A stretch of 64,000 nucleotides of DNA from the NCBI GenBank assembly GCA_963377175.1, contig CAUJNA010002857.1:124001-188000 (forward strand). Reading direction: 5' to 3'. This DNA is from Effrenium voratum (taxonomy: Eukaryota > Sar > Dinophyceae > Suessiales > Symbiodiniaceae). The position numbers and the translations under genes are program-made. Within the stretch, counting starts at the first letter, position 1, and each line of letters begins with the position of its first letter. The notes under the pieces are model-generated. The model worked only from the letters and a program-made list of their open reading frames with translations, searched no databases and was not told where the DNA came from. This document shows positions 16,034 to 24,117 of the stretch, one piece after another.

Positions 16034-18814
16034 ATGCCTTCAATAAATTTAACAAACTTTGAAAATGTTGTAGCACACACAATTAGCGAAATCAATTCTA
16101 CAAGTGGGATAACAAACATTAGAAACATATATGCTAATCAATCAGATATAATTGATTTACTCAACAATAAAGCAGACCAAGTAGATACTTACACAAAAGC
16201 ACAGATTGACGCTAATTTTTATGATATAAATCAATCATACAATAAGACGGAAGTTAATGTATTATCAAATAATATTAGTTCAAATGCTTATTTTATTATG
16301 AATAATACAGCAACAATAGCAAGTAATTTAGTTAATGTTTCATCAAATACATTTTTAATAGGTAATCTGACAATAACTTCAAATACAAATTTTAATAATA
16401 TTTCATCAAATACACATTTAATAAATAATTTAAATTCTACTATAACGACTAATTTTAATAATATTAGTTCTAATACTAATTTAATAAATACAAATATTAA
16501 TAATATTTCTTCTAATACACATTTAATAAATAATTTAAATTCTACTATGACAACTAATTTTAATAATATTTCTTCAAATACTAATTTAATAACAGGATTA
16601 AATAGTACAGTCAGTTCACATATTTCAGCCATATCAGATTTACAGAATGGAGGTTCACTTAATGAAGCAGATTATTATAATAAAATAACGACTAATAATT
16701 TATTATCAAATAAGTTAAATACATCAATATTAAATAATACATTAATACATAATATAACAACTAATTCAACTTTCAAAATAGCAGAATTTGGAAATTATAA
16801 TTATTATCATGAATTATACAATAATTATATTGATACTTATGTTTATGGAAGTTTAACAGGAGCGACAATGTTTTTAAATCAAAGAGGTTTTGGAGATGTA
16901 GAAATTAATAATTCTTCAACTTTTCAAAATGATAAAATAATATTAAATCATAATACTACAATATTAAGTAATTTACAAGTATCAGGTTTATTTTCGTGTT
17001 CATCTATTTTAGATATAGCAGGTTCTGATGCTCGTTATGTTTTACAATCAGATGGATTAAGTGGATTAATAACGGGAAATACAAATACAATTAATTCAAT
17101 AATTACAAATGATAGCGCACAAGATACAGTAATAAGTCAAAAATTAGACAAAGTTAATACAACATTACAGACAGTGAATTCGCCATTAATTATTAGTTTA
17201 ACAGATAATACTAATCCTATATTAAGAATTCAAGATGCTGTAAGTAATCAACGTTTAGAATTTAAAAGAGGTTGTCAGTTGGACTCTTATCAAGGACTAA
17301 CAGGTGCTACGCCTTATCGATTATTACTTGGGTGGAATACGGGAGATGTCATTATTGGAAGGCCTAATAATGCTTCAAGAATTACAATTAATGGTAATGT
17401 TCATACTTCATATAATTTTGCGCAGATGCACGGAACATCATATTTTGAAGGTGCTGTTTATATGAAAGGAAATTTATTTACAAATAATGATTTTTCAACG
17501 GATATTAAAACAAAAATAGATAATATCAATACTTCAATAAATGGATTAGAACCATATTTAGAAACATATACACCAGATGCAACAGAAGGTTTTTATATGC
17601 ATCATCCTAATTTTGTAGCGTGTAGTGTAGGAGATATAACTAATGCTTCTAACCAATATTTTATGGCTGATGGGCTTGTAGGAAAAACAATTTTTTCCAA
17701 GCCTATTGATGTGCTAGGTAATATTTATACGAATGCTGATGTTAATTGTGATAATGTTAATATTGATACTGGTGGTAAATTAACAATTGATACAAATTGT
17801 CATCTATATAGATATGTTAGTGCTTTTTCATCTTTTGATATGAGGAATACTGATGCTAATTCTTCAATTCGCTTCATTTGCGGAGACCCCTCTGTTCAGT
17901 CTAACATAGTCGGGGCAGTTAATATTACTAGTGGATGGACTTTTAACACGAGCACTGTTGATGTTATGGGTAATTTATTTGCTGATGATGTTTATGTTAA
18001 AACTAATGGAGCAGTAAGGAGTAATCGTTTAGCACCTAACGGAGGAACATTAATAACCGTTGATACTAACTTAGCAGTTCAAAATGCATATTTAGCAACT
18101 AATACCATTCAATCATTTGATTTAACAACGGTTTCATTTTTGAATAATATTTCAATGACTACTGGAACAGACTTAAAGCTTGGTACGAGCGAAATATCAA
18201 CTTATTACGATGGTACTAATTTAAGCACAATTGATGTAATATTCAGAACATCAAATACTGCATTTAGAATAGCAGATAGTTCAACTACATCTTCAGTTTT
18301 ATTATCTATTGATAAGACATTTGGAACAACAGTAAATACTGAAAATTTTACAAATAATGCCTCATCAACATTCAATGAAAATGTAAAAGTTGCAGGAACG
18401 AAGAAATTGTTATGTAATTTAATTGAACCATCAACAGGAACTAATATAGATTTAACAGCGACAACCGTAACGATTAACGGAACGTTTGTTGATTCATCTG
18501 ACTCAAGATTGAAATATGATATAGACAATATCAAATCTAATTGTATGAATATTATTAAGAAATTTAAGCCAAAGAAGTTTAAGAGACACGATAGAAATGA
18601 TGGTGGTAAAACTCATATAGGATATATCGCAGATGAAGTATTGAAAGCAATTCCTAAAGAGTTTGAAAATATTGTATGTCAGGACAGAGAATATTTAGGA
18701 TTAAATTATTTAGTTTTACCCGTGTTGGTTCATAAAGCAGTATTAGAATTAAATGATAAAATAGATAAACTTGAAAAAGAAGTTAAGGAATTGAAAAAAG
18801 AAAAATCTAAATAA
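16034..18814 (+). CDS. Fibre protein with S74 intramolecular chaperone domain
   Basis: A 926-residue protein. Residues about 80-195 contain at least five repeats with the core NISSNTHLINNL (variants of NxSSNTxLI), probably a trimeric coiled-coil or beta-helical shaft rich in Asn, Ser and Thr. The middle is long, beta-rich and Asn-rich. The last about 105 residues form a peptidase S74 (endosialidase chaperone) domain: SSDSRLKYDI with Ser824 and Lys827 as the presumed catalytic pair, then GYIADEV and a final coiled coil rich in Lys and Glu. In phage tailspikes and other trimeric fibres this domain folds the trimer and cuts itself off. The protein is probably a capsid-vertex spike for host attachment. 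Confidence 0.87.
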   Translation: MPSINLTNFENVVAHTISEINSTSGITNIRNIYANQSDIIDLLNNKADQVDTYTKAQIDANFYDINQSYNKTEVNVLSNNISSNAYFIMNNTATIASNLVNVSSNTFLIGNLTITSNTNFNNISSNTHLINNLNSTITTNFNNISSNTNLINTNINNISSNTHLINNLNSTMTTNFNNISSNTNLITGLNSTVSSHISAISDLQNGGSLNEADYYNKITTNNLLSNKLNTSILNNTLIHNITTNSTFKIAEFGNYNYYHELYNNYIDTYVYGSLTGATMFLNQRGFGDVEINNSSTFQNDKIILNHNTTILSNLQVSGLFSCSSILDIAGSDARYVLQSDGLSGLITGNTNTINSIITNDSAQDTVISQKLDKVNTTLQTVNSPLIISLTDNTNPILRIQDAVSNQRLEFKRGCQLDSYQGLTGATPYRLLLGWNTGDVIIGRPNNASRITINGNVHTSYNFAQMHGTSYFEGAVYMKGNLFTNNDFSTDIKTKIDNINTSINGLEPYLETYTPDATEGFYMHHPNFVACSVGDITNASNQYFMADGLVGKTIFSKPIDVLGNIYTNADVNCDNVNIDTGGKLTIDTNCHLYRYVSAFSSFDMRNTDANSSIRFICGDPSVQSNIVGAVNITSGWTFNTSTVDVMGNLFADDVYVKTNGAVRSNRLAPNGGTLITVDTNLAVQNAYLATNTIQSFDLTTVSFLNNISMTTGTDLKLGTSEISTYYDGTNLSTIDVIFRTSNTAFRIADSSTTSSVLLSIDKTFGTTVNTENFTNNASSTFNENVKVAGTKKLLCNLIEPSTGTNIDLTATTVTINGTFVDSSDSRLKYDIDNIKSNCMNIIKKFKPKKFKRHDRNDGGKTHIGYIADEVLKAIPKEFENIVCQDREYLGLNYLVLPVLVHKAVLELNDKIDKLEKEVKELKKEKSK

Positions 18815-18823
18815 TAATATATA

Positions 18824-19033
18824 ATGGGTATTGGTCAAAGCAAAAACGAAGAAAATAACAGTATGGAAGACATCAAAAATTTAAGAGTAGATGAAAAAAC
18901 GAGAGCGGATACTTTAATAATAAAATCTATTCAAGAATGTGTAGCGAGAATAGAAAAGTTAGAAAATCAAAAATCGGACAAACTATTATATAAATTACCT
19001 GCGTTGAATTTATGCAACGCTTCATTGATTTAA
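18824..19033 (+). CDS. Unknown 69-residue protein, possible N-myristoylation
   Basis: It begins MGIGQSK, which fits the MGxxxS N-myristoylation consensus, followed by an acidic then helical segment. No family recognised. It lies ten bases after the fibre stop, probably on the same transcript. If the lipid is added, the protein would be membrane-attached; this is a prediction from seven residues. Confidence 0.55.
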   Translation: MGIGQSKNEENNSMEDIKNLRVDEKTRADTLIIKSIQECVARIEKLENQKSDKLLYKLPALNLCNASLI

Positions 19034-19113
19034 ATTAATAATATTAATATGATTCATTAACATTATTAATTAAACAAATATGAATAAAATTTACTAATAA
19101 AACTTTGTCTTTC
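19034..19113. other. Short AT-rich gap between converging genes
   Basis: A region between two convergent stop codons, with TTAATAATATTAA-like self-complementary sequence (about 19035-19075) that may end transcription in both directions. No gene seen. Confidence 0.35.
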
Positions 19114-19593
19114 TTAATTGATGACTTTAATAGTTATTTTTTTCACTTGTAATGAAATAAAATTAACCACATTGTCCCTATACACTAAATTAGTTTTATA
19201 AAGGTCTTTATTAAGAAAATAATAAATATCAAATAAATTATTTGATGTTAAAGTACGATTACGAAGATGATTAAAAAAAGTAAATGAGGTAGATGAAACA
19301 AATATATCATATTCAATTAATAATTTTAATGGTTTATGTTTTTGATGTAATTTATCTAACTCACTTAAGTTAAAAATATATGATATGCCGTTTTTGATAA
19401 TATTTTTCATAATGATATTATCAATTTCAAAATACTGTGAATTATTTAATTTGTAAGACTTATACACTGGTTTAAATTTATTAATATAATTTTTAATAAT
19501 ACTATTATTTTTTATTTTTAATAATCTAACATCACCTAAATTATAAGATAATACAAGGTTTTTAATGTCTAATGGTAAATCATAAAATATCAT
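19114..19593 (-). CDS. Unknown protein with F-box-like N-terminus
   Basis: A 159-residue protein rich in Ile, Asn, Lys and Leu. The first about 30 residues (FYDLPLDIKNLVLSYNLGDV) have the LP-x-[ED]-[IL]-x-x-x-[IV]-L pattern seen at the start of F-box domains of large DNA viruses. I cannot confirm the rest of the domain. It lies 15 bases downstream of the packaging ATPase on the same strand. If a true F-box, it would link a target to host ubiquitin ligases; otherwise unknown. Confidence 0.6.
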   Translation of the reverse strand: MIFYDLPLDIKNLVLSYNLGDVRLLKIKNNSIIKNYINKFKPVYKSYKLNNSQYFEIDNIIMKNIIKNGISYIFNLSELDKLHQKHKPLKLLIEYDIFVSSTSFTFFNHLRNRTLTSNNLFDIYYFLNKDLYKTNLVYRDNVVNFISLQVKKITIKVIN

Positions 19594-19608
19594 AATATAT
19601 TTAAATCT

Positions 19609-20364
19609 TTATTTTATTTTAAATGCTTTTTCAAATCTAACATAAAACATATTATTAACATCTTTGGAATTCATATTAACATAAAAGAAGGAGTATGGTT
19701 TATCATCTACCGCTTTATGATACATATTTAACAGTTGCTCTTTATCAACAATGGCGGAGTTTTCCTCAATGAATGACATTAACTCTGATACATTCTTTAA
19801 CTTAAAGATATACAACGAACTAGAATTCAACCTAATGATTGGAGCAAGGACACGATATTTTTGAACACTTAAACAAAAACTAATGGCGTCGTGTCTGCCT
19901 CTCGTTGCCAGTCCATGTAATAACTTGCTGTATCTAACAAATTTAGGGTCGTCTGCAAAATCATCAACAATGATTAAAATTGAATGTAGTTTCTTCATCT
20001 TCTGTTCTTTCATATAATGAATTATCTTTCTTTGTGTGTTAATTATTTCTTCCAGTTCTTCAGGTTGGTAGGTGTCATAATATAACTTTTCTTTTTCGTC
20101 ATCAACCTTCATATTATCTTTTTGATATTTCTTGACTTCAACGAAGGTAGGGTCATTATGAACCGACGGGCTAAAAATGAATATACGGGCGAAGCAGTCC
20201 CTATAAACATTTAGGATAAGGTTTTGAATTAAAACTGTTTTGCCACCCGTTGATGAAGCAACAACAATTGAGCGAAAAGGTAGTTTTGGTACATGTTCAT
20301 ATTTGGATTGTTTGAAATCGTAATCAGTTATATTTATTGGTTTTATTATTGGAACATCAGACAT
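19609..20364 (-). CDS. A32/FtsK-like genome packaging ATPase
   Basis: A 251-residue P-loop ATPase. Walker A is ASSTGGKT at 36-43 and Walker B is ILIIVDD at about 129-135. After these comes a strand with a conserved RGRHDAISFCLSVQKY (around 155-170), a sensor-type segment of the FtsK-HerA/A32 family. Size matches the Polinton and virophage packaging ATPases. It pumps viral DNA into the preformed capsid. Just upstream is an AT-rich stretch shared with the divergent gene at 20417. Confidence 0.9.
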   Translation of the reverse strand: MSDVPIIKPINITDYDFKQSKYEHVPKLPFRSIVVASSTGGKTVLIQNLILNVYRDCFARIFIFSPSVHNDPTFVEVKKYQKDNMKVDDEKEKLYYDTYQPEELEEIINTQRKIIHYMKEQKMKKLHSILIIVDDFADDPKFVRYSKLLHGLATRGRHDAISFCLSVQKYRVLAPIIRLNSSSLYIFKLKNVSELMSFIEENSAIVDKEQLLNMYHKAVDDKPYSFFYVNMNSKDVNNMFYVRFEKAFKIK

Positions 20365-20416
20365 AATAAAATAATATTAAAGTTATTTAGAAAATATTTT
20401 ATATTTATTATTTTAT

Positions 20417-20605
20417 ATGAATAGAAGTTATTCGGATTATATTGATATAATAGATAAAGTAGAAAATATAGAACAAGTAATAATAACCGATAATAAAATT
20501 AAGAAATGTTGTTATTATTCATTAGAATTAATTAAGTTAGGAATACAATATATTAAAAATATAAATATTAATATAGATGGCAAGGAAAAAAAGCAAAAAG
20601 AATAA
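20417..20605 (+). CDS. Unknown small protein
   Basis: A 62-residue protein without recognised domain (MNRSYSDYIDIIDKV...). It is divergent from the ATPase and overlaps the next gene by 29 bases in another frame. The overlap and the viral-like composition support it, but it could be non-coding. Confidence 0.4.
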   Translation: MNRSYSDYIDIIDKVENIEQVIITDNKIKKCCYYSLELIKLGIQYIKNININIDGKEKKQKE

Positions 20606-20942
20606 AACAGGTTTAAGTATTTCTTCAACTGATGAAGAAAAAGAAGAAATTGTTAAAGAAACATCAGTTATTGAGTTTGCTTGTCCGATGTGTAAAAAGA
20701 TGTTAGAAATGAAGAATGAATTAGAAATACAAAAGAAAGGAAATTGTAAATGCTCGTGTATTCCAACAAGTTTCAAAATAAGTAAGAATGATAAGAAAAT
20801 GAATATTGATAAAACTAAAGACAGTATAAACTTAGAAACAGATGTTCATAATATTGCTATCAAATGGGGAAGGCATGCATCACCTTCCGATAATGGTGAT
20901 AAGGAAACACAAGAAACTGTTAAACAATTAATGAAAAATTAG
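20577..20942 (+). CDS. Unknown protein with Cys-rich motif
   Basis: A 121-residue protein. A lysine-rich start (MARKKSKKNK) is followed by CPMCKKM and, about 20 residues later, CKCSC. The four or five cysteines could bind zinc. No family recognised. A DNA-binding role is possible from the basic N-terminus and cysteines. Confidence 0.6.
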   Translation: MARKKSKKNKTGLSISSTDEEKEEIVKETSVIEFACPMCKKMLEMKNELEIQKKGNCKCSCIPTSFKISKNDKKMNIDKTKDSINLETDVHNIAIKWGRHASPSDNGDKETQETVKQLMKN

Positions 20943-20952
20943 TATTTAAAGA
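20941..20952 (+). promoter_or_regulatory. Weak copy of the viral promoter motif
   Basis: AGTATTTAAAGA resembles ACTACTTAAAGA. It lies about 60 bases before the start at 21013, further than the other copies, so it may be chance. Confidence 0.25.
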
Positions 20953-21012
20953 GTAGATTTAACATAATTGCAACATTTAGTTTTAAAAGTTTAGTTTTAT
21001 AATTTAGTATAT

Positions 21013-21312
21013 ATGGAAGAACATTTAGCGAACATTGACAGTAGTTTAGAGTTGTTGTTTCCAAGATTAGAAAAAGTGTTGGAGCAAAATGAAAACATAC
21101 TGAACATCTTAAAGAGCATGAATATTAAACCTACATATAATAACAATAACAATTATCAAGCAAAAGAAGTAGATAGAGACAGTAGCGAATACAAAAATAA
21201 ACGAAACATTTATGTTAAAAAACTGAATGAAAAAGTCATAAAAGAACCTAAACAATCAAGTCTGGATTACTATCAAGTCAAGTATAAAGAAGATACCAAG
21301 AAATACGTTTAA
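21013..21312 (+). CDS. Unknown small coiled-coil protein
   Basis: A 99-residue protein. Residues about 5-40 form a likely amphipathic helix (LELLFPRLEKVLEQNENILN), followed by an Asn run and a basic tail. No family recognised. It converges on the integrase and overlaps its end by four bases. Confidence 0.6.
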   Translation: MEEHLANIDSSLELLFPRLEKVLEQNENILNILKSMNIKPTYNNNNNYQAKEVDRDSSEYKNKRNIYVKKLNEKVIKEPKQSSLDYYQVKYKEDTKKYV

Positions 21313-22235
21313 TCATTAACTAACAAAATTTCGTGTCTCAAAAGCGGTTTGTTTATTCCTGCTACTTTGTAAGTTTTATTACCCATAATATCATATTCAA
21401 TTTTATCGATATTGAATATTTTATTAGACCATTTAGAGTTATACTCCTTTCTGTCGGTGTAATTACCCCTTTTCTTTTGAAACACTTTTACCTTGTCGTT
21501 CTCCACTATTCTGGGATACTTTCTTTTGTTTTTTTCTCGTAGTTTAAGATTGACCTTTACATTTATTTCATTCTCGTCCTTGTGTGCTTCAGACGGTGTC
21601 ATCCTTGTTGATGAGTGAGATGTGCTGTTATACTGTTTCAATGCCGGCGTTAGGGCGTCGGTCCATTTCATGTTGTTAAACCTAACTCTATCGTGAATTT
21701 TGTTTTTCATCGTTCTAATAAAACGCTCGGCCACATTTGCGTGGGTCTTCGTAACGATGTGGTTTATTCCTTCACTGTTGAAGAAATCCTGAACGTGATT
21801 TTTAGTTGCAAACGCTCCGTCGTCATCAGAATACACGGACATCGGATAACCCATCTTTTTAAAGCTTGCTCTCAACGCCTTCAAAACGTTCTCTCCGTCT
21901 CTTTCCTCCATCGGTATTACATCTGCTAATTTACTGAAGATGTCAATCACGACTAAAGCATACTGTGGAACGTTCTTGTCTTTTGCTAAAGGAGACATAT
22001 GCATTATGTCTATTTGATATTCATATCGTGCGAATGGAGCGGTATAGGAATTAGTTCCTCTATAATTTTTGATTTGTTTATTTGGCTGTTTCTTTAAGAA
22101 AGACTTTACATCGTCTAATGTTATTGTTGGGTCTTCTTCCTTTGCCTTCTTGTGTGTCGCTTGTGTGCTTCCGAAACCCTCGTCTAAGTCGTAATAGATG
22201 TTGCTGATTATTTGGTCTTTTGTTAATCTCGCCAT
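21309..22235 (-). CDS. int: Retroviral-type (rve) integrase
   Basis: A 308-residue integrase of the Polinton type. The catalytic acids are Asp76 in QIDIMHM, Asp138 (or 137) in SDDDGAF and Glu170 in VAERFIR. The N-terminal 60 residues are helical and lack the retroviral HHCC zinc motif. The C-terminal region (VKVFQKKRGN, then W and YKV) looks like an SH3-like DNA-binding domain. It joins the linear viral genome to host DNA through its TIR ends, which explains the integrated state and a short target duplication. No stops or frameshifts are seen. Confidence 0.94.
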   Translation of the reverse strand: MARLTKDQIISNIYYDLDEGFGSTQATHKKAKEEDPTITLDDVKSFLKKQPNKQIKNYRGTNSYTAPFARYEYQIDIMHMSPLAKDKNVPQYALVVIDIFSKLADVIPMEERDGENVLKALRASFKKMGYPMSVYSDDDGAFATKNHVQDFFNSEGINHIVTKTHANVAERFIRTMKNKIHDRVRFNNMKWTDALTPALKQYNSTSHSSTRMTPSEAHKDENEINVKVNLKLREKNKRKYPRIVENDKVKVFQKKRGNYTDRKEYNSKWSNKIFNIDKIEYDIMGNKTYKVAGINKPLLRHEILLVND

Positions 22236-22294
22236 TATATTAAATTGTTAGAAAATATTTTTTCAATAAAAACCCCGCCCCTTAACATAAAATA

Positions 22295-22310
22295 AAAAAC
22301 TACTTAAAGA
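22295..22310 (+). promoter_or_regulatory. Putative viral promoter motif
   Basis: AAAAACTACTTAAAGA, ending 29 bases before the start at 22340 and followed by CTTATTATATTAAG. Same arrangement as upstream of PolB and of the gene at 22970. Confidence 0.65.
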
Positions 22311-22339
22311 AATATTAACTTATTATATTAAGTGAAAAT

Positions 22340-22801
22340 ATGACTGAAAATGTCGGAGTGATTGCTGACTTATCAAACTGGGTGCTATCAGACGAAGAAG
22401 ATGATGATAATGACAGTTATAAAAAGGAATTAGATGACGAGTTAAACAAAATAAAGGATTTCGTCAAAAGACACCCTTTGCCATCAGTTGATGAAAACGA
22501 AGAATTCTGGAAAGATGTTATTAACAGGTTTAGGGATAATAGCGGATTAAACTTGATGACAATATACTCATTTGTTAGGTTTGACATCATGAAAGAAATG
22601 TATGAAAACCTAACAGATGAAAACATCATAAAAGACTGTGGTAAAAAGTTAAACCGAGATGGGCAGTTTAATGCTATGATTATTAATCACTATATCTTAT
22701 CGGGAGCGATACGGAAACTAAACACAGAAGACAGTCTAGTAGATGGACAGATGCGAATTATTGAATTCTGGTGGGATGGAATAGGTGGATGGAAAGCGTG
22801 A
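22340..22801 (+). CDS. Unknown acidic protein (putative early gene)
   Basis: A 153-residue protein, acidic at the N-terminus (SDEEDDDNDS at about 17-26) and probably helical after that. It has an aromatic C-terminus, EFWWDGIGGW. No family recognised. The promoter motif just upstream and a terminator-like hairpin (22812-22845) downstream support a real, separately transcribed gene. Confidence 0.65.
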   Translation: MTENVGVIADLSNWVLSDEEDDDNDSYKKELDDELNKIKDFVKRHPLPSVDENEEFWKDVINRFRDNSGLNLMTIYSFVRFDIMKEMYENLTDENIIKDCGKKLNRDGQFNAMIINHYILSGAIRKLNTEDSLVDGQMRIIEFWWDGIGGWKA

Positions 22802-22811
22802 GTGATTTAGT

Positions 22812-22845
22812 TTAATGATATTATTCAATTATAATATGATTAAAC
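22812..22845 (+). terminator. Terminator-like hairpin
   Basis: TTTAATGATATTAT and ATAATATGATTAAA pair with one mismatch around a short AT loop, directly after the stop of the 22340 gene. A related hairpin follows the next gene at 23506-23537. Confidence 0.45.
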
Positions 22846-22927
22846 CTAGTTTTTATAATCTAACAATGAGGTTAAGACATTTAAATTAAACCTGAAACCC
22901 AGACCAGCCGACCAGCAACCCCTAGCC

Positions 22928-22943
22928 AAAACTACTTAAAGAG
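22928..22943 (+). promoter_or_regulatory. Putative viral promoter motif
   Basis: AAAACTACTTAAAGAG, ending 26 bases before the start at 22970, followed by CCTTATATATTAAG. This is the best match to the copy upstream of PolB on the opposite strand. Confidence 0.65.
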
Positions 22944-22969
22944 AAAAAGCCTTATATATTAAGAGAAAA

Positions 22970-23494
22970 ATGAGTAAGGGTAAAATGTCAGAGAATAATT
23001 TTATGGATGAGAATTGCGCTAGCTTACCTGAAGGCTTAGTTTCAATCATCACTACTTACATTAATGGTAGTGAAGGGTGGCGAAGACTGAAACAATGTGA
23101 TGCTTTAAGAGAATTACAAAGGAAATGGAAACCGTCTATTTACACTGAACGAGTAGGAGAAAGTAGATATTATGTTGAGATTCGCAATAAATGCTTAAAA
23201 GGTGATAAAGCGCTTTCATATGCGTTGAAACCACCAAAAGAATTATTAAGAATGATGAAGTATGATGAAGAAATACAGGTTGGAATAGAAGTTAGTTCAA
23301 AAATTATGTATCATAATAATATTAGCAACTGTCGTTCTTATTCATCATCTAAACAGAATAAGATTTCAAGTAGAGCGTCATTACAATACCATATTGAACA
23401 AGCAGTTGAAGAAACCAAACAGACTATGAAACGACACGAAATCATTACTATCGAACATGTTGCAATTGAAATTTATAGAAAACAGAAACAATGA
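22970..23494 (+). CDS. Unknown protein (putative early gene)
   Basis: A 174-residue protein with no recognised family. The N-terminal part (SLPEGLVSIITTYI at about 18-31) is hydrophobic and could be an F-box-like helix pair; the rest is mixed and helical. Promoter motif at 22928-22943 and hairpin after the stop. Start chosen at the first ATG after the promoter; other ATGs are at codons 6 and 12. Confidence 0.6.
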   Translation: MSKGKMSENNFMDENCASLPEGLVSIITTYINGSEGWRRLKQCDALRELQRKWKPSIYTERVGESRYYVEIRNKCLKGDKALSYALKPPKELLRMMKYDEEIQVGIEVSSKIMYHNNISNCRSYSSSKQNKISSRASLQYHIEQAVEETKQTMKRHEIITIEHVAIEIYRKQKQ

Positions 23495-23505
23495 TTTCAT
23501 GGCTT

Positions 23506-23537
23506 AATCATAATATTTAATTATAATATGATTAAAC
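23506..23537 (+). terminator. Terminator-like hairpin
   Basis: TTAATCATAATAT and ATAATATGATTAA are perfect 13-base arms around a short AT loop, twelve bases after the stop at 23494 and before the right TIR. Confidence 0.5.
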
Positions 23538-23577
23538 AGTGTAAACTTTTATAACCTTTCATTATACTGTAATTTCA

Positions 23578-24117
23578 ACCTATAAAACATAACTAGACAA
23601 TCACATAAAAATCACATAAAAAGAAGTTGTTAAGATATATTAAGAAATGGTTGTGAAGCAAACTATAATGAATAATTATGGAATGACAGAAGAAAAAGCA
23701 ACAGAAGACTATGGTGAATTCTTCAAATGCAACAGATGTCTTTATGATAAAACAATTGATGAATTTGGAAATGTAAAAAGTGGAAGAAGATATAAATATT
23801 GTCAAGAGTGTAGAACAAAAATAAATAATTGTAGAGATAAACGTCAAAGAAACAAACGACCCACCAACACCCCAGAACTTGATAACTACTAAAAGGGCTA
23901 CCTCTTTCAAATGAAAAAAATGTTTGCCCCCAGCCCAACAATGAACAAGGCGACAATTTACCCAAATGATTACCTTAACGAAAACGATAAATAAGCTCCC
24001 TAAAAACCCTCTTTTAAAAACGAATAAGGGGGAACATAGATTTGAGATGAACATAAAAACCATAACAGGCAACCATCAACAGACCACCCCCCAGGCCCCC
24101 TACTTTCTCCATTTTTT
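23578..24117. repeat. Right terminal inverted repeat of the viral element
   Basis: Reverse complement of the left repeat at 1723-2217, and longer because it lacks the ~47-base deletion. It ends at 24117 in a T-run followed by host cytosines. It carries the intact small zinc-ribbon gene. Confidence 0.9.
23647..23892 (+). CDS. Small zinc-ribbon protein encoded in the right TIR
   Basis: An 81-residue protein. FKCNRCLYDK and YKYCQECRTK give two CxxC pairs about 25 residues apart, the layout of a small zinc ribbon or HNH-like knuckle. The rest is basic (RDKRQRNKR near the C-terminus). It lies wholly inside the terminal inverted repeat, so an intact virus would carry two copies. The left copy is broken. 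The frame is preserved on the right while non-coding bases around it vary, which supports a real gene. Role unknown; being in the replication ends it might bind DNA there. Confidence 0.65.
   Translation: MVVKQTIMNNYGMTEEKATEDYGEFFKCNRCLYDKTIDEFGNVKSGRRYKYCQECRTKINNCRDKRQRNKRPTNTPELDNY

Larger units (their letters stand above)
1723..24117. mobile_element. Integrated Polinton / Polinton-like virus, about 22.4 kb
   Basis: A very AT-rich, densely coding block lies between inverted terminal repeats that both begin AAAAAATGGAGAAAG when read inward. It contains protein-primed PolB, rve integrase, packaging ATPase, double-jelly-roll major capsid protein and a penton candidate, the hallmark set of Polintons/Mavericks and related Polinton-like viruses. 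Flanking host DNA differs sharply in composition and has no such genes. Both ends abut C-runs (1713-1722 and 24118-24122), giving a possible 5-base CCCCC target duplication. Most core genes are uninterrupted, although the methyltransferase and the left copy of the TIR gene are broken. I see no cysteine protease and no helicase, so it either uses other proteins for these roles or belongs to a lineage lacking them. Confidence 0.93.

Noticed and set aside
16288..16632. Minus-strand frame opposite the fibre repeats
   Set aside because: Repeat-driven antisense frame with no motif.
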